From Phycisphaerae bacterium (GTDB taxonomy: Bacteria; Planctomycetota; Phycisphaerae; UBA1845; JAFGLZ01): a stretch of DNA of 49,030 nt. The DNA lies in the NCBI GenBank assembly GCA_016927755.1, contig JAFGLZ010000017.1, forward strand, positions 1-49,030, given 5' to 3'. Each line of letters begins with the position of its first letter. Within the stretch, counting starts at the first letter, position 1. Of the stretch, positions 20,521 to 27,656 are shown piece after piece. Position numbers and translations under genes: made by a program. The notes below the pieces were generated by a model that saw only the letters and a list, made by a program, of their open reading frames with translations, was not told the DNA's origin and searched no databases.

Positions 20521-21912
20521 ATGGCCAGCGAAGCGTTTCCCATACGTGTGCTGCAGGGTTGGGTCGCGCTGCCCCTGGTCGCGTTCTCCGGAGTCTGCCT
20601 TGCCGGCACGGTCGACTACTTCACCGACAACGGATACGGCAATCCGATCAGCACCATGCAGCATCCCTGCGCCGAGCACTACCAAGGCATGACCTACATC
20701 GCGTATCAGGGGCCTCATGAGGACCCCTACGTCTGCGCCTATGACCACGCGGCCAAGAAATGGCGGGGCCCGGTCAAGGCCGGCGTGAACCCCATGGGGA
20801 AGACCCCCGACCCGACCGACCCCGACGCGGTCGACAATCATGGGCGCCCCGCGATGATCGTGGACGGGAAGGGCTACATCCATCTTGTCTTCGGTGGCCA
20901 CGGCGGCCACTACAAACTGGGCAGGAACCTCCTCGGCACGCCCGGCAAGGGCAAGCAGACGCATGTCGTGTCCAAGAACCCGAAGGACATCTCCTCATGG
21001 GAAGTGCTGGACAACATCTCGCCCTTCGGCACCTACAGCCAGTTCGTGAAAATGGACGACGGGGACATCTACCTCTTCTACCGGCACGGCTCGCACCGGA
21101 GCGATTGGGTCTACCAGAAAGCCACCGACAACTGCGGGACCTTCGCCCCGCCCGTCTCCGTCCTGAAACACAAGGCCCAGGCAGGCAAACCCGACATCCA
21201 TGATGCCTGGTATGCCTGGTTCGAGAACGGAAAGGGCGACACGATTACCGCATCCTACGTGTACCACCCGTGCAAGAGCCCGGGACACACCAAGGAGAGA
21301 TACAACGGCTACTACATGAAGATGAGCTGTGCGAACGAATCGTGGGAAAACGCCGGCGGGCATGCCTTGACGCTGCCCGTCACGAAGGAATACGCCGACG
21401 AGAACACGCGGGTGTGCAACACCGGAAAGGAAAGGTCCAATCACGGCACCTGCCGGGTGGATGACGACGGCCATCCCCACCTCTTCTTCAGGCAGGGCCC
21501 GATGCAGATTCGGTATTACCGCTGGTTGGGCAGCGCCTGGCAAGACCCGGTCGTTGTCACGCGCGATTCGCGGAGCCAGGACGGAGACATGATCGTCGAG
21601 TCCCCGAAGGTGGTCAGGATGCTGCTGTCCCATGGCCATTCGGGCGCGGGCGAGGTGGGTTGGTGGAAGACAACCGATGGCGGACTCACCTGGAAGAAGG
21701 GGCCCTGCCTCATATCGTCACCCAACTCACGCTATACCCCGGGCTCGCTCGTCCGCGACGCGCATCCCGACGCGCGGATCGTGGTCAGCGAGAACGACCG
21801 GGCGCCGAATCACTTGTACGGAAAGCTGTTCCTGCTGGGAGATAGTGGACCCATCCGAAGACCACAAGAGGAGGCCAAACACCTGGGGGACCGACTGAAG
21901 CACACGGAGTAA
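20521..21912 (+). CDS. Secreted BNR-4 family protein, possible polysaccharide lyase
   Basis: A 463-residue exported protein (signal peptide about 1-28, hydrophobic core WVALPLVAFSGVCLA). The motifs 'DNHGRPAMIVDGKGYIHLVF', 'GGHGGHYKLG', 'YSQFVKMDDGDIYLFYR' and 'RVDDDGHPHLFFRQ' match the BNR_4 family (PF15892) seven-bladed propeller. That family includes ulvan lyases (PL24, PL25, PL40), in which histidines in the H-x-R-P and F-G-x-H-G contexts take part in catalysis; equivalent histidines are present here. Lyase activity is an inference; many members are uncharacterised. An AGGAGA lies 8 nt before the ATG. With the GH78 enzyme nearby it suits degradation of a rhamnose-containing acidic polysaccharide. 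Confidence 0.75.
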   Translation: MASEAFPIRVLQGWVALPLVAFSGVCLAGTVDYFTDNGYGNPISTMQHPCAEHYQGMTYIAYQGPHEDPYVCAYDHAAKKWRGPVKAGVNPMGKTPDPTDPDAVDNHGRPAMIVDGKGYIHLVFGGHGGHYKLGRNLLGTPGKGKQTHVVSKNPKDISSWEVLDNISPFGTYSQFVKMDDGDIYLFYRHGSHRSDWVYQKATDNCGTFAPPVSVLKHKAQAGKPDIHDAWYAWFENGKGDTITASYVYHPCKSPGHTKERYNGYYMKMSCANESWENAGGHALTLPVTKEYADENTRVCNTGKERSNHGTCRVDDDGHPHLFFRQGPMQIRYYRWLGSAWQDPVVVTRDSRSQDGDMIVESPKVVRMLLSHGHSGAGEVGWWKTTDGGLTWKKGPCLISSPNSRYTPGSLVRDAHPDARIVVSENDRAPNHLYGKLFLLGDSGPIRRPQEEAKHLGDRLKHTE

Positions 21913-21916
21913 CACT

Positions 21917-22045
21917 TCAGCCGTCTGCAACGGCTTGCCCGGGCAGCGTGGGTAGTCTGCCGGTGGTGACGCAGGTCCGCAAGGCCTCTGTGATGACGTC
22001 GATCGAGTGGTGTCCCCGCAGCTTCAGCGTGCGGTACACGCTCAT
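21917..22045 (-). pseudogene. IS66-like transposase C-terminal remnant
   Basis: About 42 residues, 'MSVYRTLKLRGHHSIDVI' through 'LRTCVTTGRLPTLP', look like the extreme C-terminus of IS66-family transposases (motif YRTLKLRG...ALRTxxxTGxLPPLP). Nothing upstream on this strand continues the protein, so only the tail remains. It abuts the integrase remnant on the right. The family call is from memory of the motif. Confidence 0.45.
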
Positions 22046-22050
22046 CAGGA

Positions 22051-22262
22051 TCGCCTGCGTCGCCGCGCCCCGCTCACGCCCTGCGGAAGTCTCTTGCTCA
22101 GAACCACGCCAACTCCGGCTCCCCATCGCCGACCCTCAAGACGCTGATGGGCCACGCCGCCATTACCCCACCGAGAAGTACTACCTGCAACAGTCTGATG
22201 AGACCCAGAGGGCTGCCATGAAACGGTACCAGGATCTCCTGAGCGAAGAAACTTGCGTATGA
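22051..22262 (+). pseudogene. Frameshifted tyrosine recombinase C-terminal remnant
   Basis: In frame 1 the segment reads HALRKSLAQNHA (the H-x-x-R box) and then LKTLMGHAAIT (the L-x-G-H box). At about 22165-22172 the frame slips by one nucleotide, after which 'TEKYYLQQSDETQRAA' supplies the active-site Tyr region. So three catalytic signatures of an integrase are recognisable but the gene lacks its first 250 or so residues and is frameshifted. It ends 79 nt from the 3' end of tRNA-Arg and is unlike the intact integrase at 37169. It is a scar of an earlier element at this tRNA. Confidence 0.8.
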
Positions 22263-22341
22263 CTTGCGTATGGGGTCCCTTCGGGAGTCACCGATGAAGA
22301 GCCTTGTCCTCTAACTCCTTCCCCGCAAAGACCCTAAACAA

Positions 22342-22415
22342 CGCGCCGGGCGGGACTCGAACCCACGACCGTCGGATTAGAAATCCGATGCTCTATCCTA
22401 CTGAGCTACCGGCGC
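22342..22415 (-). tRNA. tRNA-Arg (anticodon UCU)
   Basis: A 74-nt cloverleaf: 7-bp acceptor stem GCGCCGG/CCGGCGC, D stem GCTC/GAGC, anticodon stem TCGGA/TCCGA with loop TTTCTAA (anticodon TCT), T stem GTGGG/CCCGC with loop TTCGAGT. The discriminator base is G and CCA is not encoded. Its nucleotides 1-41 form the attachment block of the integrated element, so everything upstream of nucleotide 1 is now element DNA. Confidence 0.97.
22375..22415 (-). repeat. Left attachment repeat (within tRNA-Arg)
   Basis: 41-nt block equal to tRNA nucleotides 1-41, from the acceptor 5' end through the anticodon loop. It matches 38601-38641 exactly, and the bases just outside differ on both sides (22374 and 22416 versus 38600 and 38642). 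Confidence 0.95.
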
Positions 22416-22435
22416 CAGGCCTGAAACGACAAGGG

Positions 22436-22463
22436 TTTAGACATTGCAGCCCCAACAGGTCCA
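22436..22463 (-). promoter_or_regulatory. Candidate element-borne promoter for tRNA-Arg
   Basis: Reading toward the tRNA: TGGACC (22458-22463), a 16-nt spacer, TCTAAA (22436-22441), then 20 nt to tRNA nucleotide 1. Each box matches the sigma-70 consensus at 4 of 6 positions, so this is a weak prediction made mainly from position. Confidence 0.3.
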
Positions 22464-22491
22464 CCACGTCGACGTAGCGAAATGCGCAGCA

Positions 22492-22510
22492 CTCGACAAC
22501 GCTTGTCGAG
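22492..22510. repeat. Perfect inverted repeat, 8-bp stem
   Basis: CTCGACAA, a 3-nt loop (CGC), TTGTCGAG. It shares the CTCGAC/GTCGAG core with the larger palindrome at 22674-22715. There is no U-tract, so an operator or recombination accessory site is as likely as a terminator. Confidence 0.7.
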
Positions 22511-22673
22511 AATCGTCGGGTTGGGGGTCGGTTGGAGCTCATGCCACCATCGTATCCGGCAAGGCCGGAGCGTCAAGAGCTTCCTCGAGGGTGAGACCGG
22601 ATTGCCCTTGACGGTCGGGCGATCGTTGGGAGAATGAGGTATCCGGGTCGGTCGCTGACGGGCGATCGGGCGG

Positions 22674-22715
22674 GCTCGACGTCCAAGGGTCACCCGCCTT
22701 ACTTGGACGTCGAGC
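22674..22715. promoter_or_regulatory. Perfect 14-bp inverted repeat before the first element gene
   Basis: GCTCGACGTCCAAG (22674-22687), 14-nt loop, CTTGGACGTCGAGC (22702-22715), ending 26 nt before the ATG of the first gene. As RNA it would form a very stable hairpin beside the ribosome-binding site; as DNA it is a likely operator. Confidence 0.7.
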
Positions 22716-22741
22716 ACGCGTTCCCCGGTGGAGGCGGGATC

Positions 22742-23701
22742 ATGTCATCACTCGGCACGGACGCTGACGGCCAACAACTGGACTGGGACCGCTGGACGAA
22801 GTTCTTCGAGTGCTTCCCCGACCGATCGGACTACTCGAAGGCGGGCACACTCGACCTGTTGGAAATGCTTCGATTCTGGCGGGACTTCGCCCTTCTCGCC
22901 TACCTACACGGCAAACCGTATGAGTGGCTCAAGCTGTCGCGTGTCTTCCTGGCCGCGGCTTGCCGGGAATCGGGGTTGTCGGAAGTTGCCTTCCTCAGCT
23001 TGTGCGACTTCATCGAGGAGCGCCTGCCCAAAGCGGTAGCGGCTCTGGATCTGAGGCAGGACGAGCATGATCGCTGGACTAGATACGAACGACCGCCCAT
23101 GCAACCGGGCTCAGACGGTTTGCCGACGTCGACGCTTGAGTTGCTTTGGGAGCTACTCCACCTGACGAATGATGAGAAGCATGTTCTTGGATCCGGAGCA
23201 CGTTTCTTGGAGCGGCTCGAAGCCGCGCTCCAAGTACGGGACGCCGAGATAGTCCGCGCAGATCAGGAACGCTCTCGCGAGAGGCATGCCCATGCGCTTG
23301 AGGCGATGAGAGGTCGTCGGCGGGGCATGCTGTACCTACGGCCGAGAAGGTCGGCGGCGGACGGGCAGGTTCAAGGCGGGTCCACCCGGAAGCAGTCTGC
23401 GCCGATGTCTACTACGGTAGACGACACAGATGTGAACTACGAGAAGATGATTGAGGACATTGGGGAGCTGGACCCGAATTCAGGTCAATGGGTGACGGTC
23501 ACCGTGGCGGCCAAGATTGAGGACCTCAAGACCGGTACGCTTGCGGATTACCGCAGTCGTTCACTCGCTAAGTACACCGCCGAAGATGGAAAGTCCGGCG
23601 TTGATCGGGACGGCAGAATATGGAGGCGCCGCTTGCATGGGAGTACGCATACCCACCCCTTCTACCTCAAACAGACACTCAAGAAATCTCCGAAAAGCTG
23701 A
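22742..23701 (+). CDS. Element protein of unknown function, 319 residues
   Basis: The start at 22742 follows GTGGAGGCGGG. Residues 1-190 are rich in helix ('LLEMLRFWRDFALLAYLHG', 'LLWELLHLTNDEKHVLG'). A basic linker at about 190-230 ('RGRRRGMLYLRPRR') suggests nucleic-acid contact. The C-terminal 70 residues ('WVTVTVAAKIEDLKTGTLAD', then 'GVDRDGRIWRRRL') look like a winged or MerR-like DNA-reading module in which the second phrase resembles the 'GxDRxGRxWR' ends of small planctomycete excisionases. No family is recognised. As the first gene after the left end, with a large palindrome upstream, it may be an element regulator. Confidence 0.6.
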   Translation: MSSLGTDADGQQLDWDRWTKFFECFPDRSDYSKAGTLDLLEMLRFWRDFALLAYLHGKPYEWLKLSRVFLAAACRESGLSEVAFLSLCDFIEERLPKAVAALDLRQDEHDRWTRYERPPMQPGSDGLPTSTLELLWELLHLTNDEKHVLGSGARFLERLEAALQVRDAEIVRADQERSRERHAHALEAMRGRRRGMLYLRPRRSAADGQVQGGSTRKQSAPMSTTVDDTDVNYEKMIEDIGELDPNSGQWVTVTVAAKIEDLKTGTLADYRSRSLAKYTAEDGKSGVDRDGRIWRRRLHGSTHTHPFYLKQTLKKSPKS

Positions 23702-23741
23702 GCCCAAACCCCCGAAAAAAGCCCCGAATCGCCTAACAAAC

Positions 23742-23753
23742 CCCCTATAGGGG
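23742..23753. terminator. Palindrome CCCCTATAGGGG, possible terminator
   Basis: A perfect 12-nt palindrome 40 nt after the first element gene, preceded by a second GCCCC (23731) that could pair with GGGGC instead. CTTTG follows, but no real U-tract, so termination is possible but not certain. Confidence 0.35.
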
Positions 23754-23823
23754 CTTTGCCCAATCCCGAAATATGTGTGATTGTCGTCATAACGCGGCGA
23801 GTTCTCGCCGGGGAGGCAATCGG

Positions 23824-24030
23824 ATGCATACGCTTCAAGACCAACGACTCGTGACGCTGGGAGAGATCGCCCGGGACATGGGACTTCCGCTCCACCGGCT
23901 CACCTACGCGCTCAAAACGTATCACGTCCGCGAGACACAACGGGCGGGGGTCATCCGGTTGTTCGACGCGGCCGCGGTAGAGCGGGTCAAGGCAGCGGTA
24001 CGGCGGATCGACAAGGGGAGTTGGATATGA
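23824..24030 (+). CDS. Small DNA-binding (MerR/excisionase-like) protein
   Basis: A 68-residue protein, 'LVTLGEIARDMGLPLHRLTY' then 'RLFDAAAVERVKAAV', which is the shape of a MerR/excisionase winged helix: a short HTH, then a wing leading to a final helix. GGGGAGG precedes the ATG. Its stop overlaps the ATG of the next gene as ATGA. Along with its neighbour it may control excision or early transcription. Confidence 0.7.
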   Translation: MHTLQDQRLVTLGEIARDMGLPLHRLTYALKTYHVRETQRAGVIRLFDAAAVERVKAAVRRIDKGSWI

Positions 24031-24257
24031 GTACGGCGGCGGGTGATGTGGACGTGCTGGCGGGTAGGCTTCTGCTTCGTGAATCCGAGGCCGCTCGGGT
24101 GCTCGGCATAAGTCCCCGCAAGCTGTGGGCCTTGGCGGCGGGGGGGCGCGTTCCGGTCTGTCGGATTGACGGGCTGAAGAGATATTCCGTTGACGATCTC
24201 AAGGCACTGATTGCCGCGGCCAGGACGCCGGCGATGGCGGAAGCGACGGCGGGGTGA
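24027..24257 (+). CDS. Excisionase-type HTH_17 protein
   Basis: A 76-residue protein with 'LLLRESEAARVLGISPRKLW' and 'GRVPVCRIDGLKRYSVDDLK', the standard layout of helix-turn-helix domain 17 (excisionase family): HTH, basic wing (here I-D-G-L-K-R-Y-S), and a final D-L helix. Such proteins bend attachment-site DNA or act as small regulators. It starts inside the stop of the gene before it and ends 4 nt before the replication initiator, so all are one operon. Confidence 0.8.
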   Translation: MSTAAGDVDVLAGRLLLRESEAARVLGISPRKLWALAAGGRVPVCRIDGLKRYSVDDLKALIAAARTPAMAEATAG

Positions 24258-24261
24258 CCCT

Positions 24262-25167
24262 ATGGCGGCGAGCGTTCACGAGTCAGAGGGTGGTAAACCC
24301 AAGTTCGGGCGAGTGCCCGTGTGGTTGATCTGCCCGGCCGTTCTTTCAAAACTCTCCGCGGCTGATCTTCGAGTGCTGGTTGCCCTCAGTCTGCACGTAA
24401 ATGGGCAATGGAAGTGCTGGCCGGCCGTCGCCACCCTGAGTGATCTGACCGGCCTGCCGCCCCGGTCTGTCATTCGGTCGTTGCGTCGCATGGAGGCCCT
24501 CGGGATTCTTAGCACGGTGCGGGGCGGGGGCCGGAAGGCCGGAACCCTGGAAGGGCAGTCGAGCCAGTACACGTTCACACCTAACCCTGACCTCGCCGTC
24601 AGTGTTTCTAACACTGACCGGGCCGTCAGTGTTGACGAGGTATACCCTGACAATCCGAGCGTTCATACCCTGACAGAAAACGCCGCTTACCCTGACGGCG
24701 CCGTCAGCCGAACAGACCAAAACACACCAAAGAGAACAAAGAGGCGCGCACGAGTTCAGCCTAAGTTGCCCTTCGACGGGTCGGACGCTGAACCCGATGA
24801 GCAACGTGACAACTTGACCCGGGACGCGGTTGCCCTCTGGGTCGACACCTATACCGAGGCGAGGACCGAAGCTCCCGACAAGCCCGACGGTCGGACGATC
24901 GGACGGCTCAAAGTCCTCATTCATGAAGTCGCCCGCGGGGATCTTGCCGAGCTACGCCGCCGACTCCGCCTCGCGGCTGGGCTAGACGGGCAGGTTCCGC
25001 CGTGGCCATTCGACCGGCCGGGCGAGTTGACCGTCGACGGGGTGATCCGCCACTGGGCGCGCCTTGGCGATGCCCTGAAAGCCGGGGCGAGCCAGACGCG
25101 CGCGGCGGGCCGGCCGGACCTGGCGAGCAACGCGCGATACCTCAAAATCGCGGGGGTGTCCGCATGA
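24262..25167 (+). CDS. Replication initiator-like HTH protein (lambda O-like role)
   Basis: A 301-residue protein. Residues 15-100 form a winged helix of the HTH_36 type: 'VPVWLICPAVLSKLSAADLR', 'CWPAVATLSDLTGLPPRSVI', 'RRMEALGILSTVRG'. A low-complexity linker (about 105-160) is encoded by an array of CTGAC/GTCAG repeats that looks like an iteron origin. The C-terminal half ('DAVALWVDTYTEARTEAPDK', 'WPFDRPGELTVDGVIRHWAR') may bind the helicase or loader. It is followed directly, by an ATGA overlap, by the DnaC-like gene. That order, initiator then loader with iterons inside the initiator gene, is the one of lambda O and P. Function is inferred from this context. Confidence 0.75.
   Translation: MAASVHESEGGKPKFGRVPVWLICPAVLSKLSAADLRVLVALSLHVNGQWKCWPAVATLSDLTGLPPRSVIRSLRRMEALGILSTVRGGGRKAGTLEGQSSQYTFTPNPDLAVSVSNTDRAVSVDEVYPDNPSVHTLTENAAYPDGAVSRTDQNTPKRTKRRARVQPKLPFDGSDAEPDEQRDNLTRDAVALWVDTYTEARTEAPDKPDGRTIGRLKVLIHEVARGDLAELRRRLRLAAGLDGQVPPWPFDRPGELTVDGVIRHWARLGDALKAGASQTRAAGRPDLASNARYLKIAGVSA
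24581..24752. other. Iteron-like array and A-rich tract, candidate replication origin
   Basis: Five units begin with an ACCCTGAC-like box (CCCTGAC at 24585, 24645, 24668, 24690; CACTGAC at 24612). Three are followed after 6 nt by GTCAG(TG) (24598, 24625, 24703), so CTGAC and GTCAG form palindromes. Boxes fall in different codon phases (CCT GAC but also ACC CTG ACA), so the repeat is at DNA level. Directly to the right, 24710-24752 is A-rich on the top strand and could unwind. Confidence 0.6.
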
Positions 25168-25898
25168 CCGATCCTGCTCGGACAGTGCGCAAGGCCAATT
25201 CCCAAGGGGATGGTGCGGATCCAAATGCGCACCGCTGCCCAACGTGCGGATGCCGCCAGGCAAACGCTCGCCCGACCCTCTGCAACACCTGCCGCGCTCG
25301 CCTCGTGGAAGCCCAACGGTGGCGCGGAGTCGATCCACGAGACCTTCCCAGGATGTGCCAAGCGATCGGTGTTGAAGCTCGATTCTTTCGCGACGGCGTG
25401 CCGCCGAACTTCGGAGACTATGGACTTGCAGAGCGACTCAGTGTGCGCCCTCTCCCGAGTGGTGGACTGTTCGTGTTCGGCCCAGTGGGATCTCACAAAA
25501 CCCACCTACTTGCGGCACGAACGGTGGACGCCGCGAGGCGGGGGTTCTCGGGGCATCTTCTCAAGTGGCACCACTTCAGCCTAGCGATGAGGGCGACGTA
25601 CCAGGCGGGTGCTCGTGAGTCGGAGATGAGCATCCTCGCACGATACGCCGGCTTGGATTACCTCGCGGTCGATGACCTTGGCGTTGGACGGGTAGAGAAG
25701 GGCGAAAGCGATGCCGCCGTCCGCTTGGCATTCACGCTGTTCGACATGAGGTACGACAACGCCAAGACAACGGACATCGCCACCAACCTGACGCTTGAGG
25801 AAGTAGCCGCGCGATTTGATGAGCGTATCGGACGTCGAATCGCCGAGATGACGACGGGTTACCCGATGCTTCTGAGCGAGGGCCACGATGACGCATAA
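25164..25898 (+). CDS. DnaC/IstB-type helicase loader ATPase
   Basis: A 244-residue AAA+ ATPase. The N-terminus has a zinc finger (CPTCGCRQANARPTLCNTC, about 25-43). Walker A is GPVGSHKT (106-113, Lys112), Walker B is YLAVDDLG (Asp170-Asp171), the sensor I strand reads 'TTDIATNLTLEE' and the arginine-finger region 'FDERIGRRIAEM'. This is the DnaC/phage P-like loader that delivers replicative helicase to the origin. The true ATG overlaps the initiator stop as ATGA; an ORF extension to 25002 is shadow. The next gene starts inside its last codons. Confidence 0.88.
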   Translation: MTDPARTVRKANSQGDGADPNAHRCPTCGCRQANARPTLCNTCRARLVEAQRWRGVDPRDLPRMCQAIGVEARFFRDGVPPNFGDYGLAERLSVRPLPSGGLFVFGPVGSHKTHLLAARTVDAARRGFSGHLLKWHHFSLAMRATYQAGARESEMSILARYAGLDYLAVDDLGVGRVEKGESDAAVRLAFTLFDMRYDNAKTTDIATNLTLEEVAARFDERIGRRIAEMTTGYPMLLSEGHDDA

Positions 25899-26340
25899 GC
25901 AGACGATCCCCGAACAAGAACTGACCAGCAAGGGTGACGACGCCGGCCGCCTCGACGATCGCCGAGACAGTGAGGTCGTCGACGGCCAGACACCAGACAT
26001 CGGCCGGACGTTCATCGACCGATTGACCGAAGCTGCACCCCACGTGTTCCCGCCCGATGAGAGGCCGCATGGTTCGGTGTTGGGCGTTGCCGCGGCAATG
26101 AAGGTCAGGACGCAGTCGGAACGAGACTGGGCAATCGCGCTGGCCCGGACCATGGACCGGTGGGCCAAGCGTCAGGATGGGGAGACGATCCGCGACGGGA
26201 TCAAGGCCAGGACCGTATGGGTGCGAGCTGTCTGGCGGCATCTCCGTAAGGGCCATAAGCCGCAAGAGGATAAGGTGAGCGGCCGGACAAAACGGGCCAG
26301 ACGCGTAAACCATTGCGAGGCAAAAGGTACTGTAAAGTGA
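25888..26340 (+). CDS. Element protein of unknown function, 150 residues
   Basis: The ATG lies 11 nt inside the end of the loader gene, so the two are coupled. The first 50 residues are polar and probably disordered. The central part, 'GVAAAMKVRTQSERDWAIAL' and 'MDRWAKRQDGETIRDGIKAR', is helical and basic, followed by 'VWRHLRKGHKP'. It may serve replication with its upstream neighbours, but I recognise no family. Confidence 0.6.
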   Translation: MTHKQTIPEQELTSKGDDAGRLDDRRDSEVVDGQTPDIGRTFIDRLTEAAPHVFPPDERPHGSVLGVAAAMKVRTQSERDWAIALARTMDRWAKRQDGETIRDGIKARTVWVRAVWRHLRKGHKPQEDKVSGRTKRARRVNHCEAKGTVK

Positions 26341-26439
26341 CGCTGAAGCTGCGGAGAAGACGGCCCGGGTTTTGAGTGGGTTTAGGACTTCAAATTCTTG
26401 GTTGTCTGGTAGTCAGTTGTTGGGTTGTAGGGGTTTAGA

Positions 26440-26961
26440 GTGGCTAGCCGAGGTGACAAAGCGAGAAACCTCACCAAGGGCCGGAACACCGTTCGCAAAC
26501 GGATTTCTAGACGGCCCGGACGATGCAAGACCTGCGGTCGTCCGCTCGGCCCGCGGGCCTCGCTCGGCGTCTGCTCCCGGACGCCCCAGTGTGTGGCAGC
26601 GGCCAGACGCGCCCGCTACAGGGTCAGCCCGGAATACGATCGACGACAAAGCCGCTCTTGGAAGCAAGCTCACCCCGAGGCCGTTCATGATCAACATCTC
26701 CGGCGCCGACAGCGAGACCCGGACGGGCATCGGGCGAGGGCGCGGGAGTCGATGGCGCGGACCCGGGCTCGGCGAGCTGCCGAGAACCCACGACGACGCT
26801 GTGCCATCTGTGACGGGACGATCAATCGCTCGAACCGCTTCGGGATCTGCAGCCGAACGAGAGCGTGTCGAAGCGCGTGGAGGCGGGTGAAGCTCAGGCA
26901 GGGCAAGGGTGTGTCTCAAAGGCGACGGAAGGTGAACAGCAGGCGGGCGGGGCGGTCGTGA
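26440..26961 (+). CDS. Basic protein with two repeated C4 zinc fingers
   Basis: A 173-residue, very basic protein from a GTG start. It contains two similar C4 modules: CKTCGRPLGPRASLGVCSRT..C (about 30-50) and CAICDGTINRSNRFGICSRT..C (about 121-141), each C-x2-C-x12-C-x5-C with the shared string GICSRT or GVCSRT. They are followed by Arg-rich helices. This arrangement suggests binding to DNA or RNA. The ribosome-binding site is weak. No family is recognised. Confidence 0.55.
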   Translation: MASRGDKARNLTKGRNTVRKRISRRPGRCKTCGRPLGPRASLGVCSRTPQCVAAARRARYRVSPEYDRRQSRSWKQAHPEAVHDQHLRRRQRDPDGHRARARESMARTRARRAAENPRRRCAICDGTINRSNRFGICSRTRACRSAWRRVKLRQGKGVSQRRRKVNSRRAGRS

Positions 26962-27016
26962 CGAGGGGCGGTCTCTCGACGGTGGCTGAGCCCGACAACG
27001 CGGAAAGGATTCGATC

Positions 27017-27517
27017 ATGTCGGACATGTGTCGGAAAATCGCGGAGAGAAGGGCGGCAATGCGTGAGCAGTATCGGGAGTGCATTCTGCGGAGCGGATCG
27101 CCCAAGGCGAACGATCCCGACTTGCTCATCAAGTTGTCCGCACAGCTCGGGCTGACGGACGAAGACGTCCGCAAGGATCTCGACGCGGTCGCGGAGGTGG
27201 CTCGGCTTGAGGCGATCGCCGACGACCCCCATGCCATCCCCGCTTGGACTCGCTGCAAGAGCGAATTCGAGAGTGCGAGGCAATCCGAACAGCAACGGCG
27301 AATTGAGGCCGATGGGGCAATTCATCGTCTCGGCCTCCGGGTCGATCAGGCCTACCAAGCCGTTCAGAAACTGCAGCAGGCACGCGCGCAGCTCGCGCGA
27401 GTGAGGCAGGCCCACGAGAATCTCTGGCCACCGGAGCGTGAGCCTTCGGACGTACCCGTCGATGACGTGAACGTCGACGGCGAAGCGGCCGCGGTGATCG
27501 ACGCTGGCACGAACTGA
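27017..27517 (+). CDS. Coiled-coil protein of unknown function, 166 residues
   Basis: GGAAAGGA precedes the ATG. Residues 25-60 ('DPDLLIKLSAQLGLTDEDVR') look like a small helical domain, and residues 75-135 are a long, charged coiled coil ('RRIEADGAIHRLGLRVDQAY', 'QKLQQARAQLARVRQAHENL'). The C-terminus is acidic. A coiled-coil protein of this size could be a scaffold for capsid assembly, but it lies 5 kb from the capsid gene, so this is only a possibility. Confidence 0.6.
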   Translation: MSDMCRKIAERRAAMREQYRECILRSGSPKANDPDLLIKLSAQLGLTDEDVRKDLDAVAEVARLEAIADDPHAIPAWTRCKSEFESARQSEQQRRIEADGAIHRLGLRVDQAYQAVQKLQQARAQLARVRQAHENLWPPEREPSDVPVDDVNVDGEAAAVIDAGTN

Positions 27518-27620
27518 CTCCGACCGCGCGGTCCGGTCGGGCTCACCCCTCGCCCGGCCGGACCCTCCGCCTTTGTATGCCGGAGCGGAGCGGGGCATCG
27601 GAAGGGGGTAGGCGGAATGA

Positions 27621-27636
27621 CCCACCCACGGGTGGG
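27621..27636. terminator. Hairpin CCCACCCACGGGTGGG
   Basis: A nearly perfect 7-bp stem with a 2-nt turn, lying between the coiled-coil gene and the 661-residue gene, 20 nt before the latter. GACCGCGCGGTC (27524-27535) is a second palindrome just upstream. There is no U-tract; attenuation or terminator function is open. Confidence 0.4.
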
Positions 27637-27656
27637 CGACTGAGAAAGGAATCGTA

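Larger units (their letters stand above)
22416..22741. other. Element left end, non-coding, palindrome-rich
   Basis: This 326-nt stretch between the tRNA and the first element gene has no credible ORF. It holds a candidate tRNA promoter and two perfect inverted repeats. It must now supply transcription of the tRNA. Confidence 0.5.

Noticed and set aside
22634..22741. N-terminal extension of the first element gene
   Set aside because: It crosses the 14-bp inverted repeat, and the ATG at 22742 has a strong ribosome-binding site.
26865..27155. ORF between the zinc-finger and coiled-coil genes
   Set aside because: It overlaps both neighbours in another frame and has a composition typical of shadow reading.
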